Part shown: one piece after another, positions 1 to 11,969 of the stretch
Numbering within the stretch: position 1 is the first letter of the stretch
Layout of the letters: each line of letters begins with the position of its first letter
NCBI GenBank assembly: GCA_036346275.1
Contig: CM070725.1
Span: forward strand, 38,068,104-38,132,103
Direction: 5' to 3'
Origin: Otatea glauca
Lineage: Eukaryota; Streptophyta; Magnoliopsida; Poales; Poaceae
Length of the DNA: 64,000 nucleotides
The notes under the pieces: model-generated
Seen by the model: only the letters and a program-made list of their open reading frames with translations
What the model was told of the DNA's origin: nothing
The model's database searches: none
Made by a program: the position numbers and the translations under genes

Positions 1-44
1 TGAGAAACTACTCTTAGAGAGAGTTCACCTACACTTTATCGGAG

Positions 45-695
45 TGTTGGCGTCAAAAATTTGAAGTAGGGTTTCTGACAACAGCACATCAGACGAACAC
101 TTGGTTCAGAGCGTGCCAGTCGATTTGACCTGTAATCGATAAGGTAAAAATATAAAATTCACTCAAAACCGATCGTAACGATCAATCGGCTTAAACTCAA
201 TCAGCTTGAAGCCGATCAAGATCAAAGTAACAGGATAAATCTAACTAGCCGATTAAGGCTAATCAGAGGATAAAGGTAGATCGATTCTGAAGAAGGCGAT
301 GCGCAACAAAATCAGAATAAACCAAACCTGAGGTGTAATTTGAAGAAGATCAACAATCGGCGATTCGTAACTTTATTGATCAAGATCGAATTACAAGAAG
401 ACTAAGATACAAAAACTACTCCTAGTCAACGGAAAAGTAGATGAAAAATAGACGCGAATTGGTTGATTGACTCTGGGTAGCTTTTTTGATCACCTCTAGA
501 CCTCTTTTATACCCATTGTCCGATAGAGTCCGGGTACAACACGTTAGGAACATAATCCGTATCGGCCTCTATTTGGATGGTGATTTTCTTAACAATCTGT
601 TTCGTTTCCAAATATCTTCAATCTGTATCCTGGTCGTATCTTGTTGATCTTGGACTGCCGATTCTGACCCTATCTGCCAAATTTTGGTGCAAACA
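45..695 (-). repeat. LTR (3' copy in element sense)
   Basis: This 651-bp repeat starts TGTTGGCGTC and ends GGTGCAAACA on the plus strand. It matches 3447-4097 along its whole length, with most differences in the first 100 bases. It lies next to the polypurine tract, which makes it the 3' LTR of the minus-strand element. Confidence 0.88.
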
Positions 696-970
696 TATGC
701 CCCCCATTTTTGGGAGATAACATGTTATCTTCTAAAAATTTTCATCATCGGCTTGAACATATATTTTCTTATCATAGCCAAAATTTTAACTGCATCGAGT
801 TAATTTGGCTTTCATGTCGGTAATCGACCAACTCGTATATTGGTATTTGATTTTTAGCCAATTAAGATCTAACCAGTACCTTGGACAAACCGATGCACAC
901 ACACAATCCTACGTTGATCCCTTACCAAATCGGCTATCTCTCGAGCTGACGGGTGGTATGATTTTCCAGA

Positions 971-3420
971 CTAGATCGGCTTCATCGAACAAAAATCATC
1001 AGTCGAATCCGGTTTTTTCTTCCTCCACTCTTTTCTCGCAATCTTAATCGGATGAAGCTCATTAAAAGTTTTATCCCTTCGTTTTTCTTGTTCAGCTTCC
1101 CTCGTCTCTTGGGTCCTTAACCGCTCAAACCTTCTTCTTTGTGATCGGTTTAAACCTGGAGGACACCATCTCGGCTTTGGTTCGATCGACTTACATATTT
1201 TTCCTACCAAATCCATTCTAGCCACAATGCTAGACCCTTCATCTTGGTCTTGTTTCTGACTTATGGTCGGCTTAGAAATTCTATCTTTAGCAGACCATCG
1301 CTGCCTATCACCTTGACATGGGTAATACTGCATCGGATATGTGTTTGGTGATGGCAAAGCTAATCCTCTCTCCCAGCAAAATTGCCAAAAAGGGCACCGT
1401 TGGTGAGCTCTTTCAGGGCCACTTGGCCGATATTCATTAACTGGCCGATGTGGAGGACTTCGTCGTGGCCTTACATTCCTCCTTTCATATTTTGCTAGTA
1501 GTTGGGAAAAGGTGGGCTTCGACTTGTGTATCGGCTTACGTAGTGACAATGCTCTCTCAGCCTGATAACCCTTTGGTGTGATTTTTCAAAAATTTTCCCT
1601 TCACGGTCGGCTTTTATTTGTATAGAGCCAATAATAATCATGAGTGTCTTATTGCTATCATAATTTGATTGTACATCGGCTTGACACGTCATTTTTATAG
1701 CCGATGATATACGAATTTGATCCTTAGGCTCTGCATCTTGTGTCGGCTTTTCCTTTTTTTAGAGCAATGGACCATGTTAATTGGAAAAGGATCAACGTCT
1801 AGCTGCATCGTCTGCCCTTCTGCAAATTTTAGTTGGCCATCCTCTATAGCCGATTGTATCTTGTCTTTGTTATTCTTCAATTCATCTTTGAAGCCTTTTT
1901 CATTGGAGAAACAACTTTCTTGAGCTGATACTCGTTGTAGGAGATGACTCAAATTGGTGAATTCCTACTCGCCGAATTTTTCTTTTAATGGGGGTATCAA
2001 CCCCTGGAAAGCTAAATTGGCCAACTGATTATCAGGCAAGGTAACATTAAAACACCTATTTCTCACTTCCCTGAATCTCTTAACATAATCATTTACCGAT
2101 TCCACGATCTTACATTGGGCGAATTTATATCCAAATCCGAGTTCGGTATCGGAGAAAAAGTACTCATGGAATCGGCTTTCCAAATCGTTCCAAAAATGAA
2201 CCGAATTTGGAGGTAAACTAGTAAACCAAGTGAAAGCAACTCCCGATAAAGACAAGAGGAATAATCTAATTTTCAGCCCGTCGGACTGAGCTGCCTCGCC
2301 ACACTGAGCGATAAAGCGTCCGACATGCTCTAAGGTCGTGACCGAATCATTCCCAGAAAATTTGGCAAAATCAGGAACTTTAAAATTATGTGGATATTGC
2401 ATACGATCTATATAATCCGGATACGGCTTTCTATAGCCGATGACTCCACCCTTTGGCTGTAAGTCGAATTGATCTATCAACACGGCAAAAATCTGGTCAG
2501 CCCAATTAATGTTGTTAGCCGACAAGATATCGGGGCTTTGCTAATGATCATGACTGGTATTCTGCCCCCCGAGTACAAACTCGGGCTGCCAGTTAGACTG
2601 AGCCGACGGATTATGTTGGTTTTGATCATACCCATCGTACCTCCTAACCAGTGGTTCTGGTACAGGGACAAAGGGCTCTGCGTAGGTTACTACCTTATGA
2701 GGGACCAGATTCCTGGGTAGAATCGGCTCTTGGTACTGGACGTGTCTAATTTGTTCAATCGGCTGTGAGACCGATTGTGGAAAAATATAAAACGGAGCCG
2801 ATGGCGCAAATTAGCCGACGCATCTATCTTAGCAGCGTCTGTATACGCTTGGTAATGTCTTACTCCGCTCATCCTAGGATCTCTCGGTAATATTACTGTA
2901 GGTTTAGTCGGCATCATAGTGGGGATTGGAGTTGTAGCTATGGTTTAGGATCGGCTGAGGCACTCTGTGTATTTTGTGCTATTGAAAAAACAGGGTAACT
3001 TGGCAGGGCTTGTATTGGGTCAGGTAGACCTCCAGATGATGCCAACTCCTGAGCTATAGTTTTTACGCTATTCGCGATCATCGGCTTAAGTGTCGCGACG
3101 AGAGACGATGATTGATTTATCAGAGCATGGTGCACAGATTGATTTATTATAGCCGATAATTCGGCTTGAGCGGGCTGGTATTGACTTACCGGACCGTCGG
3201 TGACACCTGCATCGCCAAGTGGATTGAGCGTCGGCAAAGCGGTCCTCTGCGCGATGCCGCGCCGGGTTTTATGGTAACAACTTAGCATCATCTCTTCTAG
3301 CGCTGTCTTTCAATCTTCGATTTCTTTACGTTGTTCTGACGTTAAATCGTCTATTGTTGGGACGATTATAGCCTCTGCATTGAGATCAGATGGCATAATC
3401 GACTTCCCTGATGAAGACAT
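971..3420 (-). pseudogene. gag: Degraded retrotransposon Gag
   Basis: The likely start is the ATG at 3420-3418, just inside the 5' LTR, beginning MSSSGKSIMPSDLNAEA. An in-frame TGA follows near 3318 and the reading then continues open to 2938. The best-preserved part, 1965-2525, is a retrotrans_gag core (PF03732 type): it contains FAKFSGNDSVTTLEHVGRF, then FTWFTSLPPNSVHFWNDLE, then FREVRNRCFNVTLPDNQLA. A third open piece, 971-1549, is a basic C-terminal region with CPFWQFCWERGL and PRWCPPGLNRSQRRRFERL, of the kind seen in grass gypsy Gag proteins. Stops and frame changes separate the pieces, so no full Gag can be made. No enzymatic domain is present. The family call is from pattern recognition. 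Confidence 0.75.
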
Positions 3421-3446
3421 TGGTCCCACCGGGCGTGCCAAGAGTG

Positions 3447-4097
3447 TGTTGGCGTCAAAAACTTGAAGTAGGGTTTCGACAACAAAGACACCGCATTTAA
3501 CACCGGTTTAGAGCGTGTCAATCGATTTGACCTGTAATCGACAAGGTAAAAATATAAAATTCACTCAAAGCCGATCGTAACGATCAATCGGCTTAAACTC
3601 AATCAGCTTGAAGCCGATCAAGATCAAAGTAACAGGATAAATCTAACTAGCCGATTAAGGCTAATCAGAGGATAAAGGTAGATCGATTCTGAAGAAGGCG
3701 ATGCGCAACAAAATCAGAATAAACCAAGCCTGGGGTGTAATTTGAAGAAGATCAACAATCGGCGATTCGCAACTTTATTGATCAAGATCGAATTACAAGA
3801 AGACTAAGTTACAAAAACTACTCCTAGTCGACGGAAAAGTAGATGAAAAATAGACGCGAATTGGTTAATTGGCTCTGAGCAGCTTTTTTTATCACCTCTA
3901 GACCTCTTTTATACCCATTGTCCGATAGAGTCCGGGTACAACACGTTAGGAATAGAATCCGTATCGGCCTCTATTTGGATGGTGATTTCCTTAACAATCT
4001 GTTTCGTTTCCAAATATCTTCAATCTGTATCCTGGTCGTATCTTGTTGATCTTGGACTGCCGATTCTGACCTTATCTGCCAAATTTTGGTGCAAATA
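3447..4097 (-). repeat. LTR (5' copy in element sense)
   Basis: This partner of 45-695 starts TGTTGGCGTC on the plus strand and ends GTGCAAATA, with TA in place of the expected terminal CA. The primer-binding-like sequence lies immediately outside it at about 3422-3441, so it is the 5' LTR and would hold the promoter. Confidence 0.87.
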
Positions 4098-6465
4098 TGG
4101 GGACCGCAACTTAAACAGTTTCTAATCGTCCGCACTGTTCAATTGAAATAACTGACGTTCGAATTGTTAAACAGTCTTTAGCTACAGTATTACAAACAGT
4201 GCTACGAAATTCTAAACAATTTTTTTTTTATGAATCGATCAATCCACGACCGCTAACCGCTAAAGTGTAACTTTAGATCTCTTTCCGTATGCCATGCGTG
4301 GGTACGATAAGTTTGCCTTTTATCGTGTCACGTAAGTTTACTTGCACATACGCGGCGCGTTTGGCTGCAAAAAAGCTATGTACGGTGGAGATGTGACGAC
4401 AGCGGTAGGCCCAGCGTTCGGAAATGAGCTGGGTCCCATGTCTCTGTGGTGCATTATCATTCATCACGTAGGGGAGTTGGCAGACAGGGCACAAAGTGGT
4501 GGGCCCTCGGATCAAGTGGTAATCAGAATTATTTTTCACTTTTTTTTAAAGCATAATTATCATTTCACTTTTGTTCACATCCTTTTTCTTTAGGAGTGGC
4601 TATACATACAATGCCTACATACAACACATGTGTGTACTTTAAGACTTTAGGGTTGTAATTGGTAAGGTTCAGTTAGATATTAAAGAAAACAAAAAAATTA
4701 ACATCAATTGAAATGCCGGTGGATTTGAATATAAAAATAATTATTTAATTATTTAAATATACATACAAAATTTCAATCAAATTCAATACTATGTAGCTAA
4801 AACGTAATTTTGACCACCAATTTCTATTGTAATATATTAATAAAAAAATTATAAACTTATAAAAGTATTTTTCGAACAAAGCTACACATATAATTTTAAT
4901 CTGTCCAGTGTAAATATTTATAATGATATTTATAACCAAAGTTTATAATGGTTAGAGTCGTTAGACGCCGCTCTCTTATGACTCGAGGGACTAATACAGT
5001 GCTTTCAATACGTAATAAATTTTCAGTTCAAATTTGATGTTACATACATTACTAAAAGTTTAATATTCTGATACTTAGAAATATCTAATTTTTCAAAACC
5101 CATTTTTGATTTTATGTGATTTTTAAGAAATATTTCATTTGATGTTTCTATTTATATCTAATTTATCAGACTTTATTTTTTCCACTATTTAAAATCTTCT
5201 GAATAGCCGTATAGAGCTAATTAATTGTCCTCTGAAACTAATTCAGCATACCATAGAAGATCTTGCATGTTGTCTAAAAAAAATTATTTCAGCCATTTCG
5301 TCTGAAAACATGCATGTACCGCATTTAGCTCATCATATATTCATATTAGACACACTAAGAAGCAGTTATCATGCATGACTTAGAAGACACCGATCATACC
5401 ATGGATTATACATACATCCATCCTCAACCTTACCAGTGAATCGCAAAGTTTAGTAATGGTCGATCGCTTTCTCCGGAGATAAGGTTAGATGGAAGCACCA
5501 CCGCTGTGGTTTTTATATATTGTTCCTGATTAACTAGATAGCCTTAAATAACACGTATGGTGAACTCATACGTAAGTAGCAGCTAGTAGTCAATGAAGAA
5601 AAGTGACCTCCTGCAAGAAGATTCGTTGCAATATCAGCGAAACCATCACCATAGTTAAACTAATCACCATTTGAAACCTACCGTGTATCTTTAGGAGACC
5701 ATTGCCAAAGATAACATACAAAGGATTTGCTACACAGTATATGTTCCTGATTTCGACCTAAAAATCATCCACCTCTTTGCAAAGTTGATCAAGCCTCAAA
5801 ATTCATGCACCCCTGCAGGGTGACCAAGTAGGAGGTGGAGCCATGGAGGGCAGGGAGGTTTTGGAAAGGGGAGCACAGGCCGGCAGAGGGGGGCGGGTGT
5901 GGGATGGAGGAGATCGACGGGGTGGGAGCCGGTGTTGGTGGGGGAGAGGGATGTTCAGCATGAATCTCGAGATGTTATAATGGTTCAAGAGGTTTGATTT
6001 GCCTCCTCGGAGGTACTTGAAAACTAAAAAGAAATAGACTTTTTACCATTTTTAAGAGGTACCAAGTTATCTACTAAGCTAGGATCAATATAAACTAAAA
6101 GTTTAAAGGGTGGAGGTACCAAATGGTACTAAAAATAATTTAATAATGCCACCCAAAAAATGATAAAAACTCTCAAAAAGAAATGCGTCTGATCTACAAG
6201 GAAAAATAGGTACTTGATAATGGGGACACACTCAAAATAACAAGGATGCAGAATTTCGCAAAACATAAAGGGTCTCAAGAGTATGGGCAATTGTCGGTGC
6301 CATTTGGTCAATAACTATTTTTTGAAAAAAAAAAGACATAGTAAACTAATGAGTTGGCTTGAAATATTACGATTTTTCTGCGCTATTTTCATGCAGTACC
6401 TTGAACAAGCTAGTTAATTACTAGAAAAAAAGCCAATCATAAGTCATAGCTGCACCCAAAAAAGC
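4098..6465. other. Intergenic AT-rich DNA, no gene recognised
   Basis: I see no conserved protein, RNA gene or bounded transposon here. Short ORFs at 4273-4593 and 5803-5988 look like chance openings; the second comes from a purine-rich GC tract. The rest is AT-rich unique-looking sequence. Confidence 0.5.
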
Positions 6466-6468
6466 TAA

Positions 6469-7076
6469 GGGACTGTTTGGGGTTGCGCTTCAACTGCCAG
6501 CCGTAGCCCTCCAAAGAGGTCGACAGTGGGGCGGATGTGCATCAAAGCCATAGCCGAATCACCCCAAAAGCCATAGCCGCAGGGGAGGTGCTTCAGCTAT
6601 ACTCCGGTCGCATCGCCCCGCCCTGACCGAGCTCGGTCGCCGCCGCGCCGACCTCACTCCGCCCCGAGTGAGCTTGACCCCGATCTCGCCGCCTCCGCTC
6701 GACTGAGCTCCGCCCCGACCTCGATGCCTCTGCCCGGAGAGCTCTATCCTTGCCGCCTCCTCCTGACCGAGCTCGGTTGCCACCTCGCCATCCCCCGCTC
6801 GATTATCGCGGCTTCAAGCACTTCACCTCTGCTCGGCCCTTCGCTGCCTCTGCTCGCCCGTTCACTGCCCCGCCCAGCCCTCCGCCACCTGGAGGGAGGG
6901 CCATATGGAGGGGAGGAGAGGACTTTGGGAGGGGTAGAGAGAGTACTCAATAAAAGCTATAGCTAGTTTACCAAACGGTCTCTCAGGAAAAGCCACAACG
7001 CTAGTCACAACAGCTTTTTAGCCCAGCAAGTCAAAGACAGCTTGTTAGCCCAGTCGTAATCCCCACAAACAGTCCC
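6469..7076. mobile_element. PIF/Harbinger (Tourist-like) non-autonomous element
   Basis: The element begins GGGACTGTTTGGGG and ends CCCCACAAACAGTCCC, an inverted pair sharing GGGACTGTTTG. It is flanked on both sides by TAA (6466-6468 and 7077-7079), the 3-bp target duplication typical of PIF/Harbinger. It is 608 bp with no transposase. The interior (about 6600-6900) is GC-rich and contains two imperfect copies of a CTGACCGAGCTCGGT block, unlike the AT-rich flanks. Confidence 0.85.
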
Positions 7077-7079
7077 TAA

Positions 7080-9205
7080 GAATGTGGACCGGGGGCTCCA
7101 ATTAAATGGCACACTATTCCGAGTGACTACACCTATAAGTCATTATTTTTTTAGCTTGCTGCTTTTTTTTTTTTGTAAATCTGACTTTTTATCAAACACA
7201 ATTGCAAAAATAGCTTTCTTCCAAACCGCAGAAACGTGGGTAGACGACACAAATCACTTGCCGCTCTCCCGCACCATGGAAAGAGGTACCGAGTTATGGG
7301 ACCTCGGTAGCTACAGTGGCTTCTAAGCTATGAAAGCTCGATACGGGAGCATGGCACGTGTAGACACTTTTACGGTAAGAGATTGAATTATTTTTATAAT
7401 TACTTTCAAAAGGGGTTGGTTTTGAAAGAAAAATTGTCAAAAGGTAAAAAAAAAATGACGTTTTCCGACTTCTACATGCTTACAAGGATGATTGCCTTTT
7501 TTCGCTCCACTAGATGACCATAATACTTCATCTCTTGCGCCGATCGATTAAAGTTGTTTTCACGTATACGTACCCATGCTAGTTGCTATGTCCACAGCAG
7601 CTTGCCTGAACCGTACCAGATGAGCTAGAGCGCACCATCAACCGATAATGCCTGCCCGAGCATCGATCACCTGATCTGATAAGCCGCGTGATTCGCCCCT
7701 GAGCAAAGAATCCCCCGGACGCGACAGATTAGACCCCGGCCGATGGCTGCGAGACGCCGGAATGAATGGGGAACCGCGGGAGCGCGCGCTGCGGTGCGCT
7801 AGCCGCACAGTGTACGTCGATCGCCGGAGGAAACCCATCTGCGCGACGCGAGCGACGCAACACAATATTCGCGCGGCCACTACGTCCCGCCCGGGGATTC
7901 CCCGACGTCCATCCGACGCGACATCGTGCCGGTCGCCCAGCAATACCGCCTGCTGATAGTGGAGCCGCGTCCCCTCGGGTCTCGTTTGAACGAAATTATA
8001 AATACGATTCATTCTCGATCGCAACTAACACCTATCATGCTCTTATATCACGACAGCCATCTGTCGCATCCTATATCATAGAAGTGGCATATGTCGCATC
8101 CCGATCCTTCTATGGTCTAGAAAAGGCCATATCTGTAATTTGGTTTGGAGTGAAAAAAAAACCCCAAAAACTCTGGCCTCTTTTTTTTTTTTTTTGCTTG
8201 CTGCGCACGTACCGAGCTAGTGCAGTGTACGTACGAACCTGCAATGGTTGGGCACTAGTTCTTGTCTTTTGCCGTCAATGGCATATGCACGGGATATGCC
8301 TGCAGCACATATGTAGACGGTAAAATTTAGGTATGTTCCTTTGGTTTGGCAGGTTCGCCGGTGGTCACAACTCACAATTTACAAATTTTTTAAAAAAGAG
8401 GAAAGGTAGCTACATACATATGATGGTCGAACCGAACTTGGCGACATCTGAGACACCTTATAAGCCACAATTAGCTATCTATGATGGTTTTGTGGACCAC
8501 CACCTCCCAACTATATAAACTTATCTGAAGGAGCTAGTTATGGAACTTATGACAGCCATTTTCAGCAACTTGACAAAGTCTGATGCCCTGTATTAGCTTC
8601 TGATGCGCGCAATAGTTAAGTTTTAGTTGAGTTACATGCATCAACCGGCTGCCCTCAATTTCAGCGACAACATGACTACCCCAGCCTTTGCTGTCGTTGT
8701 GTGATACGAGCAGAGCACTAAGTATACGTGGGGGCAGATGGAAATTCATTGGACTTTAAGAGAGCCTAAACAGTGAAAAGCAACAAGGAAAAGGTATAAA
8801 AGGTAGGCAGAAATAGCGGGACTGATCCATTTCAGAGTTATGCACATCATTGATCCGATCAATATATGTAGAGTTGGTCTTGAAGAGGTAGAGCAAGTTG
8901 CTGTAACACCCCCCCCACCCACCCTCAAAAAAAAGTACAGATGTATCTTTGTGCCCTTGCGAGTCGTCAAAGGTTGAAGAGCTGCGTCAAAAGGTAATTT
9001 CAGTGTGCTGGGTCAGTGCTCCAACCTCTGGATAAGGTGGTATCAAGGAATCCAAGTATGCAGCTAGAATCTCATCAAAATATCACATTGTTGGTTGGAA
9101 TGACGGCGAACTTTGGTGCTAAAGAACGCACAATTCTCCAGCTGAGGATTGCCCAGCTCATGCGCAAGAGATTTTGAGGACACTAGCCAGAGAACTCCAT
9201 ATAGT
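7080..9205. other. Intergenic region, no gene recognised
   Basis: A GC- and CpG-rich patch at about 7640-8000 opens reading frames on both strands, but none resembles a known protein. The rest holds homopolymer runs and AT-rich sequence. Nothing else is supportable. Confidence 0.45.
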
Positions 9206-9355
9206 ACCTATATTACATCCCGGAGTTTTCCTGGGAGAAGAGCGCCTCCACGTGTCCGCGGAGCCGGCTCGGCTCGCGAGACCTATATTACATCCCGGAG
9301 TTTTCCTGGGAGGAGAGCGCCTCCACGTGTCCGCGGAGCCGGCTCGGCTCGCGGC
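9206..9355 (+). repeat. Two tandem 75-bp copies at the Helitron 5' end
   Basis: Units 9206-9280 and 9281-9355 are nearly identical. Each starts ACCTATATTACATCCCGGAG and runs into GCCGGCTCGGCTCGCG. The duplicated unit includes the presumed 5' terminus of the Helitron-like element. Confidence 0.85.
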
Positions 9356-9990
9356 TCGCGAGCTGAGCCGAAAAAATATACGAACGGGTCCTTTTTTATT
9401 TACGGATAGGTCTTTTTTTAGAAAAAAAATACAATCGGGTCCTTGTCCGTAAACAAAAATTACAAACAGGTCCTCCTTCCAAAAAAAGAATATATTTACG
9501 TTTTGTTCCTTTATGCATTTTTAAGGCTTGCGCTCGAGTCCTTTTCCACGAAATCAAAATTACGTCTAGGTCCTTATACGTTACGAATAGGTCCTTTTTT
9601 CAAAAAAATATATATATCACACTTAGGTCCTTTATGCGTTTTAAATACTTGCGCTCGGGTCCTTTTCCACAGAATCAAAATTACGTTTAGGTCCTTCTCC
9701 GTCGATAAAAAAACGTACGGATCCTTCCTCCCAAAAACCCATACGTTTTTTCCCACTTTTTTTTACCATTACGTTTAAGCTTTTTTTCCGAAAAAAAAAC
9801 TAGACTTTCTCGTGTTAGGTCCTTCTCCGTCGATAAAAAAAACGTACGGATCCTTCCTCTCGAAAAACCCATACGTTTTTTCCCGCTTTTTTTTACCATT
9901 ACGTTTAAGCTTTTTTTCCGAAAAAAAAACTCGACTTTCTCGTGTGAAGAGCGACGCCCGCGGCGTGGCACGCCGCGTCCAAGTTCCTAG
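9207..9990 (+). mobile_element. Helitron-like non-autonomous element
   Basis: The right end has the Helitron 3' signature: a perfect 9-bp stem CGCGGCGTG / CACGCCGCG at 9959-9977, a short linker, then CTAG at 9987-9990 followed by host T. The left end (CTATATTACATCCC) resembles the 5' end of the minus-strand copy at about 40890 (CTATATTATACTCC), both leading into the same GGCTCGGCTCG-rich block. The interior repeats short tracts reading AGGTCCTTTTTTC with poly-A or poly-T runs. No Rep/helicase is encoded. The 3' end is well supported; the exact 5' base is inferred. Confidence 0.6.
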
Positions 9991-10287
9991 TATATATTAG
10001 CTAGGGAAAAGATACCGTGCATTCATATACATGACTAAGAAAGGTAATGGAAGAAATCTATTCTCTATTAAAAGCCCATGGAGAGTTGCTAAGAAAGAAA
10101 GAGAAATAGGCTACAAATTATCACAATAAAGCAAAACATCTAACCTTTAATCCGGTAGAGCCTAACTAAGTTAAACTATAGTAGTCATTGGATACTATTA
10201 TTTAAAGACAAACATCTAGTCATTGGATGCTATTATTTAAAGAAAAATATCTAACCATCTATCTAGTAGACCTAATTTATAACGGCT

Positions 10288-10830
10288 TATATTAAAAGAA
10301 AGAGTCAATTCCATGTACAATAAAAAAAGAAATTAGGAATAAAAAATAAATTAGCAATTTGATTTTCATACAAACCCCAAGTTAAAACCCATACATAACT
10401 AAAATTCAAAATAAAAATTTGATAAAAATATTAGCGGTTGGATTTGTATATCAATTCTAACATAAAACTAATATTCAAAATTAAATAAAAAATAACAATA
10501 TAATTAACGGCTGATATTAGAAGAAATAGTCCATACCAGGTACAACAAAAAAGAATGGAAATGGGAATAAAAAAATAAAATCAGCCATTTAACTTTCATA
10601 CGAACTCCAAATTAAAACATGCATATAACTGAAATTCGAAATAAAAATTAACAGTTGGATTTATATAAAAATCTAACCTAAAACTCATATCTGAAATTAA
10701 ATATAAAATAACAATAAAAAGTAACATAAATTCAGTATAAAAACAAAAGAAAATTAGCCATTTGATTTTCATATCAACTCTAAATTAAAACCTAAAATTC
10801 AAAATTAAATTAAAACAAATAATAATAATA
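10288..10830 (+). repeat. Degenerate tandem repeat, period about 226 bp
   Basis: Blocks starting near 10288 and 10514 share ATATTARAAGAAA, a GTACAA tract and TTTGATTTTCATAC-like segments in the same order. A third partial block follows from about 10740. Copies have diverged by substitutions and small indels. The array lies inside the Helitron-like element. Confidence 0.6.
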
Positions 10831-10976
10831 ATAACAAAAAAATAAAAGGAAATTAGGATTCTTTTTTAATGTAACTCTATTGAAAAATAAAAAAATTTAT
10901 TGATAATTAAAATTCCAGAAATATGCTACTTTGAGAAAAAATAAAATAAGGTAAGGAATTTGATTTATGTATATAT

Positions 10977-10980
<4 letters not shown>

Positions 10981-11059
<79 letters not shown>

Positions 11060-11230
11060 ATATGTACACACATATGGATATGTACATATGTATATACATG
11101 TGTGTGTATGTATATGTATGTGTCTATATATATATATATACATATGTGTGTATGTCTATATATATATATATATGTGTACATACATACATATGCATATATA
11201 TATACACATATGTGTGTGTTTATATATGTC
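10981..11230. repeat. (TA)n and (TATG)n microsatellite
   Basis: An almost pure TA run spans about 10985-11051, then mixed TATG, TACA and TATA repeats extend to about 11230. All long open frames here are low-complexity Tyr/Ile repeats and are not genes. Confidence 0.95.
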
Positions 11231-11969
11231 GGTGTAAATTATCAACTATTATGTAATAAAAGTCGATAATATATTTTTTACGGTCGCTAAGAATTATATA
11301 GAATTTGGTAAAAATTGTCAAAAAAGAATTAATTCTGACCCTTTATTTGGTGGATCTCCATGGAATGAATAAATTAAGAGGGTGATACATCGACAGGTGT
11401 TCACTCGGCTCTACCAGTATAAGCTATGTGATGCGAACTAAAAGAAGTACTCAAAGAAAGAAACAAGCATTAGGACAATAAAATTAAAAGATGATGATAT
11501 AAAATAGAAAATATTATATTATATTATATTTACTATTTTGCTATGCAAATATTTGGAGAAGAAAGTTTCGATCACATGTGATAAGTATTGGGAAATAAAG
11601 TGAATATATTCTTTCATATAATATATAATATTAAAATATCATAAACTGAGGTCTGCAACATCTATTTTTAAAAAAGCAAAATCGCATATATATTGATAAG
11701 TTATTTAAATATACTTTAAAAATAATACACGCGTAAATACGCGGACCACCTTCCTAGTTAGAGAAAAGCGGAATCCTAATTCCTACCTACACAACATCCA
11801 TGATCACAATGCATGGACAAGTGGTATTCACCATTTGTATATGGATCACAAGAAAGTAAATACTGAGTCTTATGCACCAAACTTTTTTTTTCAAAGATTA
11901 ATTTGTTGAGTAAAGGCGTGCAATATACTACTTTAAGTCTTCAACGCCACTTGCGTCAATCAAGTCGCG

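Larger units (their letters stand above)
45..4097 (-). mobile_element. Gag-only Ty3/gypsy-type LTR retrotransposon
   Basis: Two direct repeats of 651 bp bound this element (45-695 and 3447-4097). Read on the minus strand the LTR starts TGTTTGCACC and ends CGCCAACA. A purine-rich tract (AAAAATGGGGGGCATA on the minus strand, about 696-712) abuts the left LTR, and a primer-binding-like stretch (TTGGCACGCCCGGTGGGACC on the minus strand, about 3422-3441) abuts the right LTR, so the element is transcribed right to left. The interior is only about 2.75 kb and holds a degraded gag with no protease, reverse transcriptase or integrase. It therefore looks like a non-autonomous TR-GAG type element that would need a relative's enzymes. 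No matching 5-bp TSD is seen (CGGAG left, TGGGG right), and the outer CA of one LTR is mutated to TA. Boundaries are confident; lineage is not resolved. Confidence 0.85.
10057..11757 (+). mobile_element. Helitron-like non-autonomous element
   Basis: The 3' end shows a hairpin (CGCGTAAATACGCG, about 11730-11743), an 11-nt linker and CTAG at 11754-11757 followed by T. A candidate 5' end, TCTATTCTCTATTAAAAG, starts at 10057 after an A, matching the A/T target rule for Helitrons. The interior is AT-rich, with a roughly 226-bp degenerate tandem repeat and a long TA/TATG microsatellite. No Rep/helicase ORF is present. The 3' end is firmer than the 5' end. Confidence 0.6.

Noticed and set aside
7638..8323. 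Overlapping ORFs of 128 and 185 codons on opposite strands
   Set aside because: They fall in a CpG-rich patch, with no similarity to known proteins and poor frame integrity beyond the patch.
10897..11269. Five overlapping ORFs of 78-100 codons on both strands
   Set aside because: They translate a TA/TATG microsatellite into Tyr/Ile repeats, with no codon signature or domain.
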